The notes under the pieces: model-generated
Seen by the model: only the letters and a program-made list of their open reading frames with translations
Told to the model about the DNA's origin: nothing
Database searches by the model: none
Assembly (NCBI GenBank): GCA_900554415.1
Contig: USGU01000001.1
Coordinates: 62,001 to 126,000 of the forward strand
Length of the DNA stretch: 64,000 nucleotides
Direction of reading: 5' to 3'
Source of the DNA: an uncultured Lachnospiraceae bacterium
GTDB lineage: Bacteria > Bacillota > Clostridia > Lachnospirales > Lachnospiraceae
Shown here: positions 8,675 through 17,474 of the stretch, one piece after another
How positions within the stretch are numbered: position 1 is the stretch's first letter
Layout: each line of letters starts with the position of its first letter
Position numbers and translations under genes: made by a program

Positions 8675-8881
8675 ATGAAATGGTTTGATAATACCGCTCT
8701 TACTCTTGTAATCATTGGTGCCATTAACTGGCTCCTCATCGGCATCTTCCGTTTCGATGCAGTCGCATGGATATTTGGAAGTCTTACATGGATTAGTCGA
8801 ATTATCTACACACTTGTCGGACTCTGTGGTATTTACCTCATCAGTCTTTACGGACGTATGAACAGCATGTCCGAGCTATAA
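8675..8881 (+). CDS. DUF378 small membrane protein
   Basis: A 68-aa integral membrane protein with two hydrophobic helices (about residues 8-26 and 34-62). The segment LVIIGAINWLLIG is the hallmark of DUF378. Function unknown. The ATG has a strong AGGAGG site seven bases upstream. It is a lone plus-strand gene between two minus-strand operons and ends shortly before a hairpin terminator at 8928-8957. Confidence 0.88.
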   Translation: MKWFDNTALTLVIIGAINWLLIGIFRFDAVAWIFGSLTWISRIIYTLVGLCGIYLISLYGRMNSMSEL

Positions 8882-8927
8882 TTTGACGATGTATGTCCAT
8901 ACATTTTACCGGCCATTACACAAGGAA

Positions 8928-8957
8928 GAGGGGTACCGCACAGACGTGATGCCCCTC
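8928..8957. terminator. hairpin terminator between convergent genes
   Basis: GAGGGG (8928-8933) pairs with CCCCTC (8952-8957) around an 18-base loop that contains a further GCAC/GTG pairing. It lies between the DUF378 gene (plus) and the carboxypeptidase gene (minus), and can serve both. The flanking T-tracts are modest on both sides. Confidence 0.6.
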
Positions 8958-8986
8958 CTGTTTGTATTTACATGCTCTACATGTTC

Positions 8987-9958
8987 TTACGGAATCGCCT
9001 CAATTAAACTGGTCATATCCTGATACAATACACTCTTTGCATCTGCTCCCATCACAATTGAAATATAGTCCTTACCAGCCGCATCTTTTTCCAACAGGAC
9101 AAGACAATAACCGCCTTCATCTGTAGTTCCGGTTTTGCCCCCAAGAATGGTAACATTATCTGGCTTTTCTGCAAGTCCTTTTGCATAATAGTTGGTTGCA
9201 TGAAATGTTGTCTGGGCCGTGCTGCCATCTGCATTTCTATAACTTACTGTACATGCATCCTGATTGATAATATTTATAAATCGTTCATCTTGTATACATT
9301 TCTGAAAAATCAGATAAATATCATACGCCGTAGTATAATGGTCATCTTCATGCAGTCCATGTGGATTACAATAGTGTGTATTATATGCCATCAGTTCTTT
9401 GGCACGTTCATTCATCATCTGTACAAATGCTTCTTCCGTACCTCCGATATGCTCTGCGATTGCCACCGCCACATCATTTCCCGAATACAACAAAAGTGCA
9501 TTTAACAGTGCTTCTAATGTCCATGTCTGTCCCTTTTTAATTCCACACACCTGTGCTGCCACCGGGAAGCTGGAAGCATCCGCATTGGCACTGATGACTA
9601 CTTCATCATCCAGATTTCCATTTTCCAGTGCAAGAAGTGCAGTCATAATCTTGGTAATGCTTGCAGGATAGACTTTCTTATGAGCGGAATATGAATACAA
9701 TACCTTCTCTTCCGTCTGGGCGTAAAGTGCCGCAGCCTGCACACTTGTATCTTCCTCATAACCATCCAGTTCTACATCCGACTCTGATACACATAAATCT
9801 TCTGCAAATAATCTTCCTGTATATAAATTCTTACTATAATTTTCTTTTTCATACGCTGCAACAGACTTCTGATTCTTTCCACCACAGCCACACACGGAAA
9901 TTGTCAGAATCAGAATACTGCATATTACAGATGCTTTCCACTTATTTGTACATTTCAC
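8987..9958 (-). CDS. D-alanyl-D-alanine carboxypeptidase, lipoprotein (DacF-like)
   Basis: Penicillin-binding serine peptidase (S11) that trims the terminal D-Ala of peptidoglycan stem peptides outside the membrane. 323 aa. A lipoprotein signal peptide ends at SVCGCGG (lipidated Cys near residue 23-25). The three active-site motifs are present: SITK near residue 100, SGND near residue 159, and KTGTTDEGG near residue 275. The start is a GTG at 9958 that overlaps the last 17 bases of mgsA; the ribosome site is weak and distant, so translation is probably coupled to mgsA. It is the last gene of the shape/division operon, a sensible place for a wall-remodelling enzyme. Confidence 0.9.
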   Translation of the reverse strand: MKCTNKWKASVICSILILTISVCGCGGKNQKSVAAYEKENYSKNLYTGRLFAEDLCVSESDVELDGYEEDTSVQAAALYAQTEEKVLYSYSAHKKVYPASITKIMTALLALENGNLDDEVVISANADASSFPVAAQVCGIKKGQTWTLEALLNALLLYSGNDVAVAIAEHIGGTEEAFVQMMNERAKELMAYNTHYCNPHGLHEDDHYTTAYDIYLIFQKCIQDERFINIINQDACTVSYRNADGSTAQTTFHATNYYAKGLAEKPDNVTILGGKTGTTDEGGYCLVLLEKDAAGKDYISIVMGADAKSVLYQDMTSLIEAIP

Positions 9959-10337
9959 GCCAGTCCAAATCTCCTCTGTCTAAAGCTAATATAATAATCT
10001 CTGCTGTAGCAAGATTCGTTGCCATAGGAATATTATGTACATCACAGAGACGAATCACATCATTTACATTCGGTTCATGTGCCTTTGGATTCGAAGGGTC
10101 ACGTAAAAAAATTAACGCATCGATATCATTCTGTGCAATCTGGGCTCCCAGTTGCTGCTGCCCTCCAAGCGGTCCTGCTAAATACTTATGAATTGATAAA
10201 TTTGTCACTTCTTCAATCAACCGACCGGTTGTCCCTGTAGCAAACAACTGATGTTTACTTAAAATTCCACGATAAGCAATGCATAAATTCTGCATCAGTG
10301 CCTTTTTTGAATCATGTGCAATGAGTCCAATATTCAT
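9942..10337 (-). CDS. mgsA: methylglyoxal synthase
   Basis: Converts dihydroxyacetone phosphate to methylglyoxal and phosphate, a bypass of lower glycolysis under phosphate stress. About 131 aa. Typical blocks are visible: MNIGLIAHDSKK at the N-terminus, GTTGRLI (phosphate site) near residue 43, SGPLGGQQQ-like GPLGGQQQLGA near residue 64, and FLRDPSNPKAHEPNVNDVIRLC with the catalytic Asp and His region. I chose the ATG at 10337 (MNIGL), seven bases after GAGGGGG, over the ATG at 10343. The gene lies between rodA and dacF; metabolic genes inside shape operons like this recur in Clostridia. Confidence 0.95.
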   Translation of the reverse strand: MNIGLIAHDSKKALMQNLCIAYRGILSKHQLFATGTTGRLIEEVTNLSIHKYLAGPLGGQQQLGAQIAQNDIDALIFLRDPSNPKAHEPNVNDVIRLCDVHNIPMATNLATAEIIILALDRGDLDWREMYK

Positions 10338-10368
10338 GCTCATTCCCCCTCTTTTATTTCTATTTTAT

Positions 10369-11493
10369 CTATTGATACTTTTTAGGCTGTAAACCTACAT
10401 TTAACACAAAGCCAATTCCCATATACATACTGACAAGCGAAGTCAGTCCATAACTTACGAACGGAAGCGGAATACCTGTATTTGGAAAAATACCAGTTGC
10501 CACACTAATATTGATAAAAGACTGGATTCCTATCTGTGCTCCGATTCCGCAACAGATAATCCGCCCTGCAAGATCCTGCGCCCTCATTCCAATTATAATA
10601 CATTGTATCACTATTAATAATAACAGCCCAATCACAATACAGCAACCTACAAATCCCAATTCTTCACCTACAATTGCAAAAATAAAGTCCGTCTGCGGCT
10701 CCAGAATATAATTTCCGTTTTTTACAGATGTTGTTGTGTTATTATTCAGGCCCTTTCCTGTAAGCTGCCCTGAACCAATTGCCATAATCGAATTCATCTG
10801 CTGGTACGCTTCATCATCCGCATACTTTTCCGGTTCCAGCCAGGCAAGAATACGTTTCTGCTGATAAGGCTGTAAAAACTTCTGATTTGGTTGTACAGCA
10901 GCACTGATAAAAATCACTGCTGCAGGAATCAGAATTGCAAATACTGTTCCAATCAATTTATAACTCAGTCCACCAATAAACATCACAATTCCAAATACGA
11001 CTGCCATTGAAATTGTCGTAGACAAATCCGGCTGCTTCACTACCAGAATCAGGGTCGGTGCCATCAGTCCTATGGACGTAATGATTGTTTTTGGAGTATT
11101 AATTGTCTCTTCATGGTCCATCAGATATTTTGCGAAAAATAATATCATAATAATTTTCGTTACTTCTGAAGGCTGGAAAGTCGTCACTTTCAAATCTATC
11201 CATCGTTTTGCCCCATTTACCTCAGTTCCAAAAAATCTTGTAAATACAAGCATTGCAATATTTAAAAAATATAAAACCCAGTAAAAATTCAACACCCACA
11301 CATAATCCAGTAATGAAATTACCACCATGGCAATAATTCCAATTCCTAGTCCCAGAATCTGTTTGTTCTGCACAGATGCTTTTGCACTTCCAATGACCAT
11401 GATTCCTAAAACGGTCAAAACAAGCACAGTAATCACCAATGTAAATTTATAATCTTTTAGTTGATAGGGTTTCATTTTTTTTGTTATTTTCAC
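10369..11493 (-). CDS. rodA: RodA/FtsW-family peptidoglycan polymerase
   Basis: Membrane glycosyltransferase of the SEDS family that polymerises glycan strands from lipid II together with a class B PBP. 374 aa with about ten hydrophobic helices. SEDS hallmarks include RWIDLKVTTFQPSE near residue 92, KQPDLSTT near residue 152 and GIPLPFVSYG close to the C-terminus. The start is a GTG at 11493 with AGGAG seven bases upstream, overlapping the minE stop by four bases, so the two are translationally coupled. Context with mreBCD and PBP2 supports RodA rather than FtsW or SpoVE. Confidence 0.92.
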   Translation of the reverse strand: MKITKKMKPYQLKDYKFTLVITVLVLTVLGIMVIGSAKASVQNKQILGLGIGIIAMVVISLLDYVWVLNFYWVLYFLNIAMLVFTRFFGTEVNGAKRWIDLKVTTFQPSEVTKIIMILFFAKYLMDHEETINTPKTIITSIGLMAPTLILVVKQPDLSTTISMAVVFGIVMFIGGLSYKLIGTVFAILIPAAVIFISAAVQPNQKFLQPYQQKRILAWLEPEKYADDEAYQQMNSIMAIGSGQLTGKGLNNNTTTSVKNGNYILEPQTDFIFAIVGEELGFVGCCIVIGLLLLIVIQCIIIGMRAQDLAGRIICCGIGAQIGIQSFINISVATGIFPNTGIPLPFVSYGLTSLVSMYMGIGFVLNVGLQPKKYQ

Positions 11494-11720
11494 AGTTCTT
11501 CTCCTGATAATGTAATATAAATCTTTTTTCTCGTAATTTTGACATCAAAGTCTTTCTCTGAAATTTTCAAGTATTTTCTAAGCGTGCTGTAAAGTTCCCT
11601 GTACAACATATCATATGTATCCGGCTGGCATTGTACTCTGTCAGAAGCAAGAAGTGTCTTTAGCCGGTCTTTTGCCACCGTAACAGAAGATGCTGTCACA
11701 CGTTTCTCAAATACTTTCAT
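11490..11720 (-). CDS. minE: cell division topological specificity factor MinE
   Basis: Stimulates the MinD ATPase and drives displacement of MinCD, placing the septum at mid-cell. 76 aa, slightly short for MinE. The N-terminal anti-MinCD segment (SVTVAKDRLKTLLASDR, residues 13-29) and the C-terminal topology domain (KYLKISEKDFDVKITRKK) are recognisable. The ATG follows AGGAGGG. It directly follows minD and overlaps rodA by four bases. Confidence 0.93.
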   Translation of the reverse strand: MKVFEKRVTASSVTVAKDRLKTLLASDRVQCQPDTYDMLYRELYSTLRKYLKISEKDFDVKITRKKIYITLSGEEL

Positions 11721-11731
11721 TTTCGTCCCTC

Positions 11732-12523
11732 CTAATTTTTACGAAACACATGAGTCAGTTTTGATAGAAATCTCTTGTTTTTTTCAAAATTAAGAAAGGG
11801 AACTTCTTCTCCCGTAATACGCCTGCAAATATTTTTATATGCCTGTCCAGACTGAGCGTCCATATCCAGCACTGGTTCTCCCTGATTGGTCGCAATCACA
11901 ACCTGCTCATCGTCTGGAATCACTCCGATTAAATCTGCTGACAAAATTTCTGTGACATCTTCCACTGACATCATATCGCCGCGCTTTACCATCTCAACCC
12001 GCAGTTTATTGATAATTAAATCTATCTTCTTTATCCGATTTGCTTCCAGAAGTCCGATAATACGGTCTGCATCACGAATAGCCGATACCTCCGGTGTAGT
12101 TACCACCAGTGCCCTGTCTGCTCCTGCAATCGCATTCTGAAATCCCTGTTCAATTCCCGCCGGACAGTCAAGCAGTACATAATCATACATCTGCTTTAAT
12201 TCCGCAGTAAGTTTTATCATCTGCTCTGGTGTAACTGCTGATTTATCCTTTGTCTGTGCAGATGGAAGCAGATACAGATTTTCATACCGGCTGTCCTTGA
12301 TTAATGCCTGATTCAGACGGCATCCACCTTCAATCACATCCACCAGATTATAAACAATCCGGTTTTCCAGCCCCATTACCACATCCAGGTTACGCAGCCC
12401 CAAATCCGTATCAATAACCAGAACATTTTTTCCCATCTCAGCAAGTCCTGCTCCGATATTTGCTGTTGTGGTTGTCTTTCCAACTCCGCCTTTTCCTGAT
12501 GTTACAACAATGATTTCACCCAT
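11732..12523 (-). CDS. minD: septum site-determining ATPase MinD
   Basis: Membrane-binding ParA-type ATPase that recruits MinC and oscillates with MinE. 263 aa. Deviant Walker A GKGGVGKTTTT at residues 10-20, DTDLGLRNLD at 39-48 (switch I region) and LLDCPAGIE near residue 118 (switch II). The C-terminal amphipathic membrane-targeting helix is present as LSKLTHVFRKN. The ATG follows AGGAGGAG. Located between minC and minE in the classical minCDE order, here inserted between PBP2 and rodA. Confidence 0.97.
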   Translation of the reverse strand: MGEIIVVTSGKGGVGKTTTTANIGAGLAEMGKNVLVIDTDLGLRNLDVVMGLENRIVYNLVDVIEGGCRLNQALIKDSRYENLYLLPSAQTKDKSAVTPEQMIKLTAELKQMYDYVLLDCPAGIEQGFQNAIAGADRALVVTTPEVSAIRDADRIIGLLEANRIKKIDLIINKLRVEMVKRGDMMSVEDVTEILSADLIGVIPDDEQVVIATNQGEPVLDMDAQSGQAYKNICRRITGEEVPFLNFEKNKRFLSKLTHVFRKN

Positions 12524-12535
12524 TTTATACTCCTC

Positions 12536-13183
12536 CTACCAATCTTGATCTTTCAGTGGGTCAATATAAATGCGATCACCATCCATCCATGCAATCTTGG
12601 CCTCTGGTTTTTCTTCCTTACGGATATACATATGGTTCTCCATAATATCGGCAATCCGAAGAGACTGAGGTTTCATAGACAATGCTACAATAAACGCATT
12701 CTTATTTCCTGCTGCACCGGCATGTACATTGCCCCAAATTGTACCAAGTACTACAATATTCCCCTTGGATACAACCGTAGCTCCATACTCTACATCTCCA
12801 AGGACAATAATGCTCTTTTCTGATTCCAGCACTTGTCTTTTCTTTAAGGTACCTCTGTAAAACTGACCTTCTCTTCTTGGCATATCTTCCAGACTCTGCT
12901 CTACCACGCTCTGATACAGGCGTTCCGTATTTTCATTGTTGTCAAATATACAGACAATATTAACCTTTGCCGTTTCTATAATGGTTTCAATCACTTCCTG
13001 TTCCTGTACTTTCGTCAGGACATGTCCCTCAAAGGTAATTGCCATGTTTGCCCCCCTGAAAAAACGGGCAGACTCTGTAAATTTTTCCTTTATCTCTTCC
13101 AGTATCTCACGAAACTCTGACTGTGGGTCCATATAGACAATCAATCCATATTTATTACTCTTTATCATCACTTTCTGTTTCAT
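12536..13183 (-). CDS. minC: septum formation inhibitor MinC
   Basis: Inhibitor of FtsZ polymerisation that works with MinD at the poles. 215 aa. An N-terminal FtsZ-interacting domain (about 1-100) is followed by the C-terminal beta-helix domain (from about 105) with VLGDVEYGATVVSKGNIVVLG (read VLGDVEYGA and GNIVVLG) and WGNVHAGAAGN, the dimer/MinD-binding part. The ATG at 13183 follows GAGGGG. First of the min genes, 12 bases after PBP2. Confidence 0.94.
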   Translation of the reverse strand: MKQKVMIKSNKYGLIVYMDPQSEFREILEEIKEKFTESARFFRGANMAITFEGHVLTKVQEQEVIETIIETAKVNIVCIFDNNENTERLYQSVVEQSLEDMPRREGQFYRGTLKKRQVLESEKSIIVLGDVEYGATVVSKGNIVVLGTIWGNVHAGAAGNKNAFIVALSMKPQSLRIADIMENHMYIRKEEKPEAKIAWMDGDRIYIDPLKDQDW

Positions 13184-13195
13184 TCTCTCACCCCT

Positions 13196-16090
13196 CTAGT
13201 CACTGTGTACCGTACCGGATAACGTAGACGCTTTTCCAGTTACCAGTTCACTATAATCAGCCAGACCATAGTAATATCTTACCAAATCCCGGCCTATCTG
13301 ACCTACATAAGAAGATTCATAACCATTTTTAATACGGATTGCAAACGCAATCTCCGGATTACTGCTCGGCGCAAACCCTACAAATAATCCGTGGTTTGCA
13401 TGGGTTTTGCTCTGCTGGGCAGTACCTGTTTTTCCTGACATTTCAAAATCTCCCAGGACATCATAAGTACGGCTGCTTGTAATAACCGCACGCATGCCCT
13501 GCTGGACAGTACTCCATGTTCCTGCGGAAACGTCTGTAATGTTATTCAGTATATCCGGTTCCTGCTGTTCCACTACCTGACCGGATACATCCGTCACCTT
13601 GTCTAACAAAGTAAGATTATATACGGTTCCTTTATTTGCAATAGCAGTAATATATCTTGCAAGCTGCGTAGTCGTATAGTTATTGGTTCCCTGACCAATT
13701 GCAGAACGAACAGAATCCTCATCTGATATCTCCGGTTCTGATTCCGGTATCTCAATTCCAGTGGTCTGGTTTAGTCCAAAAGAGGTTGCATATTTTGCCA
13801 AAGTTGCCAGCCCCTGGTCTTCCGAACGTTCTTCTCCGGATTCTGTATTCTGTCCGGTAAGTCCAAGCCGGTAGCCAACTTCGTAGAAAAATACGTTGCA
13901 AGAATTCTGAATACCGCCAACCACATTCAAAGTACCGTGAGATTTCGGATAAATCCAGCATTTCGGGCTTAAATATGTCTTGTCATAAACACCGGTACAG
14001 GTCACGGTACTCTGAGCATCGATGACTCCCTCTGTCAGACCTGCAACAGCAACCAGTGGTTTATAAGTAGAACCAGGCGCAGTCCGTTCCTGCGTTGCAT
14101 TATTATAAAGCGGTGATGCCTGGTCATGAAGCAGCTTACTGTAATAAGCCGAATCCATGGTATTGGCAAGCCGGTTATTATCATATCCCGGATAAGAGAC
14201 ACATGCCAGTAACTTTCCTGTATTCGGATCTGTCACAACCACTGACCCCGTACATGGCTCCAGTCCAAGCTGACCCGGAGTAATCTGAAGATTATCAATT
14301 GCATTCCGCAAAAAATCATAGGCAGATACTGCACCTCTGTCCAGATTCTGATACTGAGTTTCATCATAATCCAGTACCCCCTGCTCATAGAGCATCATAC
14401 AGATTTGTCTTCCTGTAATTTCACCGGAACGAATCATATACTTGTAAATCAGCTTATCAAACTGGGAATCCTGGGAAAGCTTGGAAAGAATCAGTTTTAC
14501 AAGTCCCTGATAAGTTTCATTCAAATCATTGTACGTACTGTCTTCATTCAGATAGTTCTTAAGCAGCGAAGTATCTACCCAGTTCTGGGATATAGCATAA
14601 TTCAAATATGTATAAAGACTAATACTCTCATCATTTTCCCACTGTAAATAGGTTGTATCATTCTTATCAATTTTATCGGTCAGAAGCAGGGATGTATTCG
14701 AAGTCAGCAGAGTACTTACAATATAACTCTGGTACGCCTGCATCTCCTTGGAACAATTACTGTATGCATCCGCATCTGCACTTTCAAGCTGCGTCTGAAT
14801 CGCACTCAGTACCGATTCTTTTCTGGCTGCAAAACTTTGATTTACCGCAGCTTCTGTCACTCCGGCATCTTTTTCGGCAAAATGATTGGTGTCCAGAATC
14901 TCATTCGCAAAAAAGGCATTATATACATCCCCAATCGGAATAACCACATCACTGTCGTCTCCTACCTGATTCCGGTCATATTCCATTACATTCTGTATCT
15001 TTGCAAGCAGAATACCTGCCAGCTTTTCTTCCAGTAAATCATAGGCAACCTTCTGTAAATTTGCATCTATGGACAAATACACATCATTTCCCGCCCCGGA
15101 TTCAGAAACCTGAATAGATTCAATCACCTTTCCTACGTTATTAACGTACATTTTGATTTCACCTTTGGTTCCCTGAAGCTGGGCATCCATTACCTGTTCC
15201 AGTCCGGCCTTTCCCACAATGTCTGTAAGTGAATATTTTTTCTGTTCTTCCTTGTCCAGATTATCATATTCGCTCTGGGAAATCTGTCCTGTATAACCAA
15301 TCAGTGAAGCAAAATATTTGCTGTCATTATAGGTACGCAGAGACTCTTCTGCGATATTGATTCCCTGAAGGCTGTCAAGATTCTCCATAATTGCGGCTTT
15401 TGTCTGCTCGGACACATCACTGGCTATGGTTGTTGCCACATACTTCTGAAACCGGTTCAGGCTCATGGCATAACGGATATTTACCCGCTTAAGTACTTCT
15501 GCCTTTGTATAGGCTTCCTGATCAATTCCATAACCATATTTTTTATCGGTGCACAAATAATCAATCATCTGCTGGGCCGTACAGTTCTTCTGTTCCTCAC
15601 TCAGCTTATCAATCGTTGCAAGGCCGTAGACATCTGCAATAAAGCGCAGTCTTGATGTCCCTTCATCCATGGTGTACTCATACTCATCATTATCGTTTAA
15701 CACAATCTTAAAATTACTGATAATGGAATCACCATTTGCTTCTACGATATCAATCACTCGTCCAATGGTTTCATTGATTACCTCGTTTTTCTCCGCTGTG
15801 GTATCATAAACACCATTGTCCTCCAGAGTAACCGAATATGCCAGCCTGTTATCTGCAAGAACCACTCCGTTTCTGTCCAGAATACGTCCTCTGGTTCCCT
15901 GTACTTCCTTTGTTTTCTGTATCTTTAATGTATAATCATCCAGGTATTCCTGTCCACTTACAATCTGAAGGTAGAACACACGCTGTACTAAAATTCCTGT
16001 CAGCACGCAAAAGACAAGAATCAATACAAATGTTCTGGACTTTACCAGTTCCAGTATCCAGGATTTCAATCGTTCAACCCACTTAAACAA
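13196..16090 (-). CDS. mrdA: class B penicillin-binding protein 2 with large insertion
   Basis: Transpeptidase that cross-links peptidoglycan during elongation with RodA. About 964 aa, far longer than usual PBP2 (600-720). One membrane helix at about 20-45, the RGRILDRNGVVLA pedestal motif near residue 70, dimerisation region to about 345, then LSIDANLQKVAYDLLE. An insertion of about 250 residues (about 360-610) follows before GSVVVTDPNTGKLLA. The active-site motifs are intact: STYK near 675, SCN near 730 and KTGTAQ near 885. The longest frame begins with GTG at 16102, but AAGGAG abuts it directly; the TTG at 16090 has a 10-base spacer, so I chose that. The gene overlaps the mreD stop. Confidence 0.88.
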   Translation of the reverse strand: MFKWVERLKSWILELVKSRTFVLILVFCVLTGILVQRVFYLQIVSGQEYLDDYTLKIQKTKEVQGTRGRILDRNGVVLADNRLAYSVTLEDNGVYDTTAEKNEVINETIGRVIDIVEANGDSIISNFKIVLNDNDEYEYTMDEGTSRLRFIADVYGLATIDKLSEEQKNCTAQQMIDYLCTDKKYGYGIDQEAYTKAEVLKRVNIRYAMSLNRFQKYVATTIASDVSEQTKAAIMENLDSLQGINIAEESLRTYNDSKYFASLIGYTGQISQSEYDNLDKEEQKKYSLTDIVGKAGLEQVMDAQLQGTKGEIKMYVNNVGKVIESIQVSESGAGNDVYLSIDANLQKVAYDLLEEKLAGILLAKIQNVMEYDRNQVGDDSDVVIPIGDVYNAFFANEILDTNHFAEKDAGVTEAAVNQSFAARKESVLSAIQTQLESADADAYSNCSKEMQAYQSYIVSTLLTSNTSLLLTDKIDKNDTTYLQWENDESISLYTYLNYAISQNWVDTSLLKNYLNEDSTYNDLNETYQGLVKLILSKLSQDSQFDKLIYKYMIRSGEITGRQICMMLYEQGVLDYDETQYQNLDRGAVSAYDFLRNAIDNLQITPGQLGLEPCTGSVVVTDPNTGKLLACVSYPGYDNNRLANTMDSAYYSKLLHDQASPLYNNATQERTAPGSTYKPLVAVAGLTEGVIDAQSTVTCTGVYDKTYLSPKCWIYPKSHGTLNVVGGIQNSCNVFFYEVGYRLGLTGQNTESGEERSEDQGLATLAKYATSFGLNQTTGIEIPESEPEISDEDSVRSAIGQGTNNYTTTQLARYITAIANKGTVYNLTLLDKVTDVSGQVVEQQEPDILNNITDVSAGTWSTVQQGMRAVITSSRTYDVLGDFEMSGKTGTAQQSKTHANHGLFVGFAPSSNPEIAFAIRIKNGYESSYVGQIGRDLVRYYYGLADYSELVTGKASTLSGTVHSD

Positions 16091-16610
16091 ATTTACTTGC
16101 ACTCCTTTTTTCTTTCTCTTCCAGTAACCGGTTAATATGCAGCAGAATCTGATACAACACCAATGTCACCAGAATGGTATATACTAATTCAGGCATAATG
16201 ATATGTCCGAAATAATAACCGAATTTAAAATCGCTTTTTAGCATGAATAAAAATACATATACTGCAATACTATATAAAAACTCACTTACGGAAATAAGGG
16301 CAATTGGCAGCTTCACATCTTCATCATAGAACACTTGCTTAAAGAAACCGTTTCCGAAGCCTATCATCATATAGATAAAAGCATAAAAACCAATCAGTCC
16401 GCCGCCCAGTACATCCTTTAGCAGCCCGCAGCAGAACCCTGTTATCAGCCCTTCCTTTTTTCCACGCATAAACCCAATGGAAGAAGTTACAATAACAAGT
16501 GTATTTGGTATTACAGAAGCCAGTGCCAGATGTGGAAACACGGTTGTTTCCAGCAGATAGCACACAACTACCATAACTACATATACAGCAATACGTTTCA
16601 ATTTTCGCAT
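16083..16610 (-). CDS. mreD: rod shape-determining protein MreD
   Basis: Small integral membrane partner of MreC in the elongation complex. 175 aa with about five membrane helices. GLLKDVLGGGLIGFYAFIYM (read GLLKDVLGGG) near residue 62 is the most conserved MreD segment. The ATG follows AGAGGAA, which overlaps the end of mreC. Position between mreC and PBP2 confirms the call. Confidence 0.9.
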   Translation of the reverse strand: MRKLKRIAVYVVMVVVCYLLETTVFPHLALASVIPNTLVIVTSSIGFMRGKKEGLITGFCCGLLKDVLGGGLIGFYAFIYMMIGFGNGFFKQVFYDEDVKLPIALISVSEFLYSIAVYVFLFMLKSDFKFGYYFGHIIMPELVYTILVTLVLYQILLHINRLLEEKEKRSASKFV

Positions 16611-16613
16611 TTT

Positions 16614-17474
16614 CTATTCCTCTTTTTTAATCAAATCATCCTTTGTTACTGTAATGACCAGTACTTCCTGCAGTTCTTTAAAATTTGTAGCCGGAATAAT
16701 ATAACCGGAACGGGTCAGGTTGTTCGAATCCACATGAATTTCAGATACATATCCGATCAAAAGCCCCTGCAGATATTTATTACTGATATTTGATGTGACA
16801 ACCTGTTCTCCAATCGGAACTTCATTGCCGTTATTTTCCAATTGCTGGAACTTAATTACCCCATCGTCAATCAGTGTCAGATCACCACTCACAATACATT
16901 TATCGAAGGTGGTCAGAATCATGGCACTGACATTTTTATCATCAATCACCGAACTGACAATGGCATAGTTTGGCCCTACATCCGTCACAATTCCAACCAG
17001 CCCTGCACCAGATAATACATTCATATCTTTACGGATTCCATCCTGACTTCCCTTATCAATTGTAAAAGACGAATACCAGTTGCTGTTATCACTTGCGATT
17101 ACATTAGCCCCTACTTTTGGATAATCGGCTGTATTCTGGTCCATCTTGTATAACTCCTGCAAACGCTCCAGAGTGGCTGCATTCTGCTTGAGCTGGTTAT
17201 TTTCTACTGTCATATCAGCCAGCTTCTGTTTCAGTGACTGATTCTCTTCCTTCATTTCCTGAAGAGTGGCAAAGTTATCTGACACATCGCTCATCCACAT
17301 TCCTACGGTATTGATGCCCTTTTGCATAGGAACGACCGTATACCCCGCAATCCACGAAAGCGGATTTCCCGTGCGTTCTGCAAATCCGGAAAGTCCCATC
17401 AGAATAATACATACAATTGCCAGTATCAGCAACAGATATTTACTTGAAAGTGAAAATTGATTCTTTGTTTTCAT
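16614..17474 (-). CDS. mreC: rod shape-determining protein MreC
   Basis: Extracytoplasmic scaffold of the elongation complex. 286 aa: basic N-terminus, one membrane helix (about 11-28), a coiled coil from about 70 to 110 (EMKEENQSLKQKLADM and continuing), then the beta-barrel domain with VIASDNSNWYSSFTIDKGS near residue 127 and a closing VSEIHVDSNNLTRSGYI region. The ATG at 17474 follows AGGTGG inside the end of mreB, so the two are coupled. Confidence 0.94.
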   Translation of the reverse strand: MKTKNQFSLSSKYLLLILAIVCIILMGLSGFAERTGNPLSWIAGYTVVPMQKGINTVGMWMSDVSDNFATLQEMKEENQSLKQKLADMTVENNQLKQNAATLERLQELYKMDQNTADYPKVGANVIASDNSNWYSSFTIDKGSQDGIRKDMNVLSGAGLVGIVTDVGPNYAIVSSVIDDKNVSAMILTTFDKCIVSGDLTLIDDGVIKFQQLENNGNEVPIGEQVVTSNISNKYLQGLLIGYVSEIHVDSNNLTRSGYIIPATNFKELQEVLVITVTKDDLIKKEE

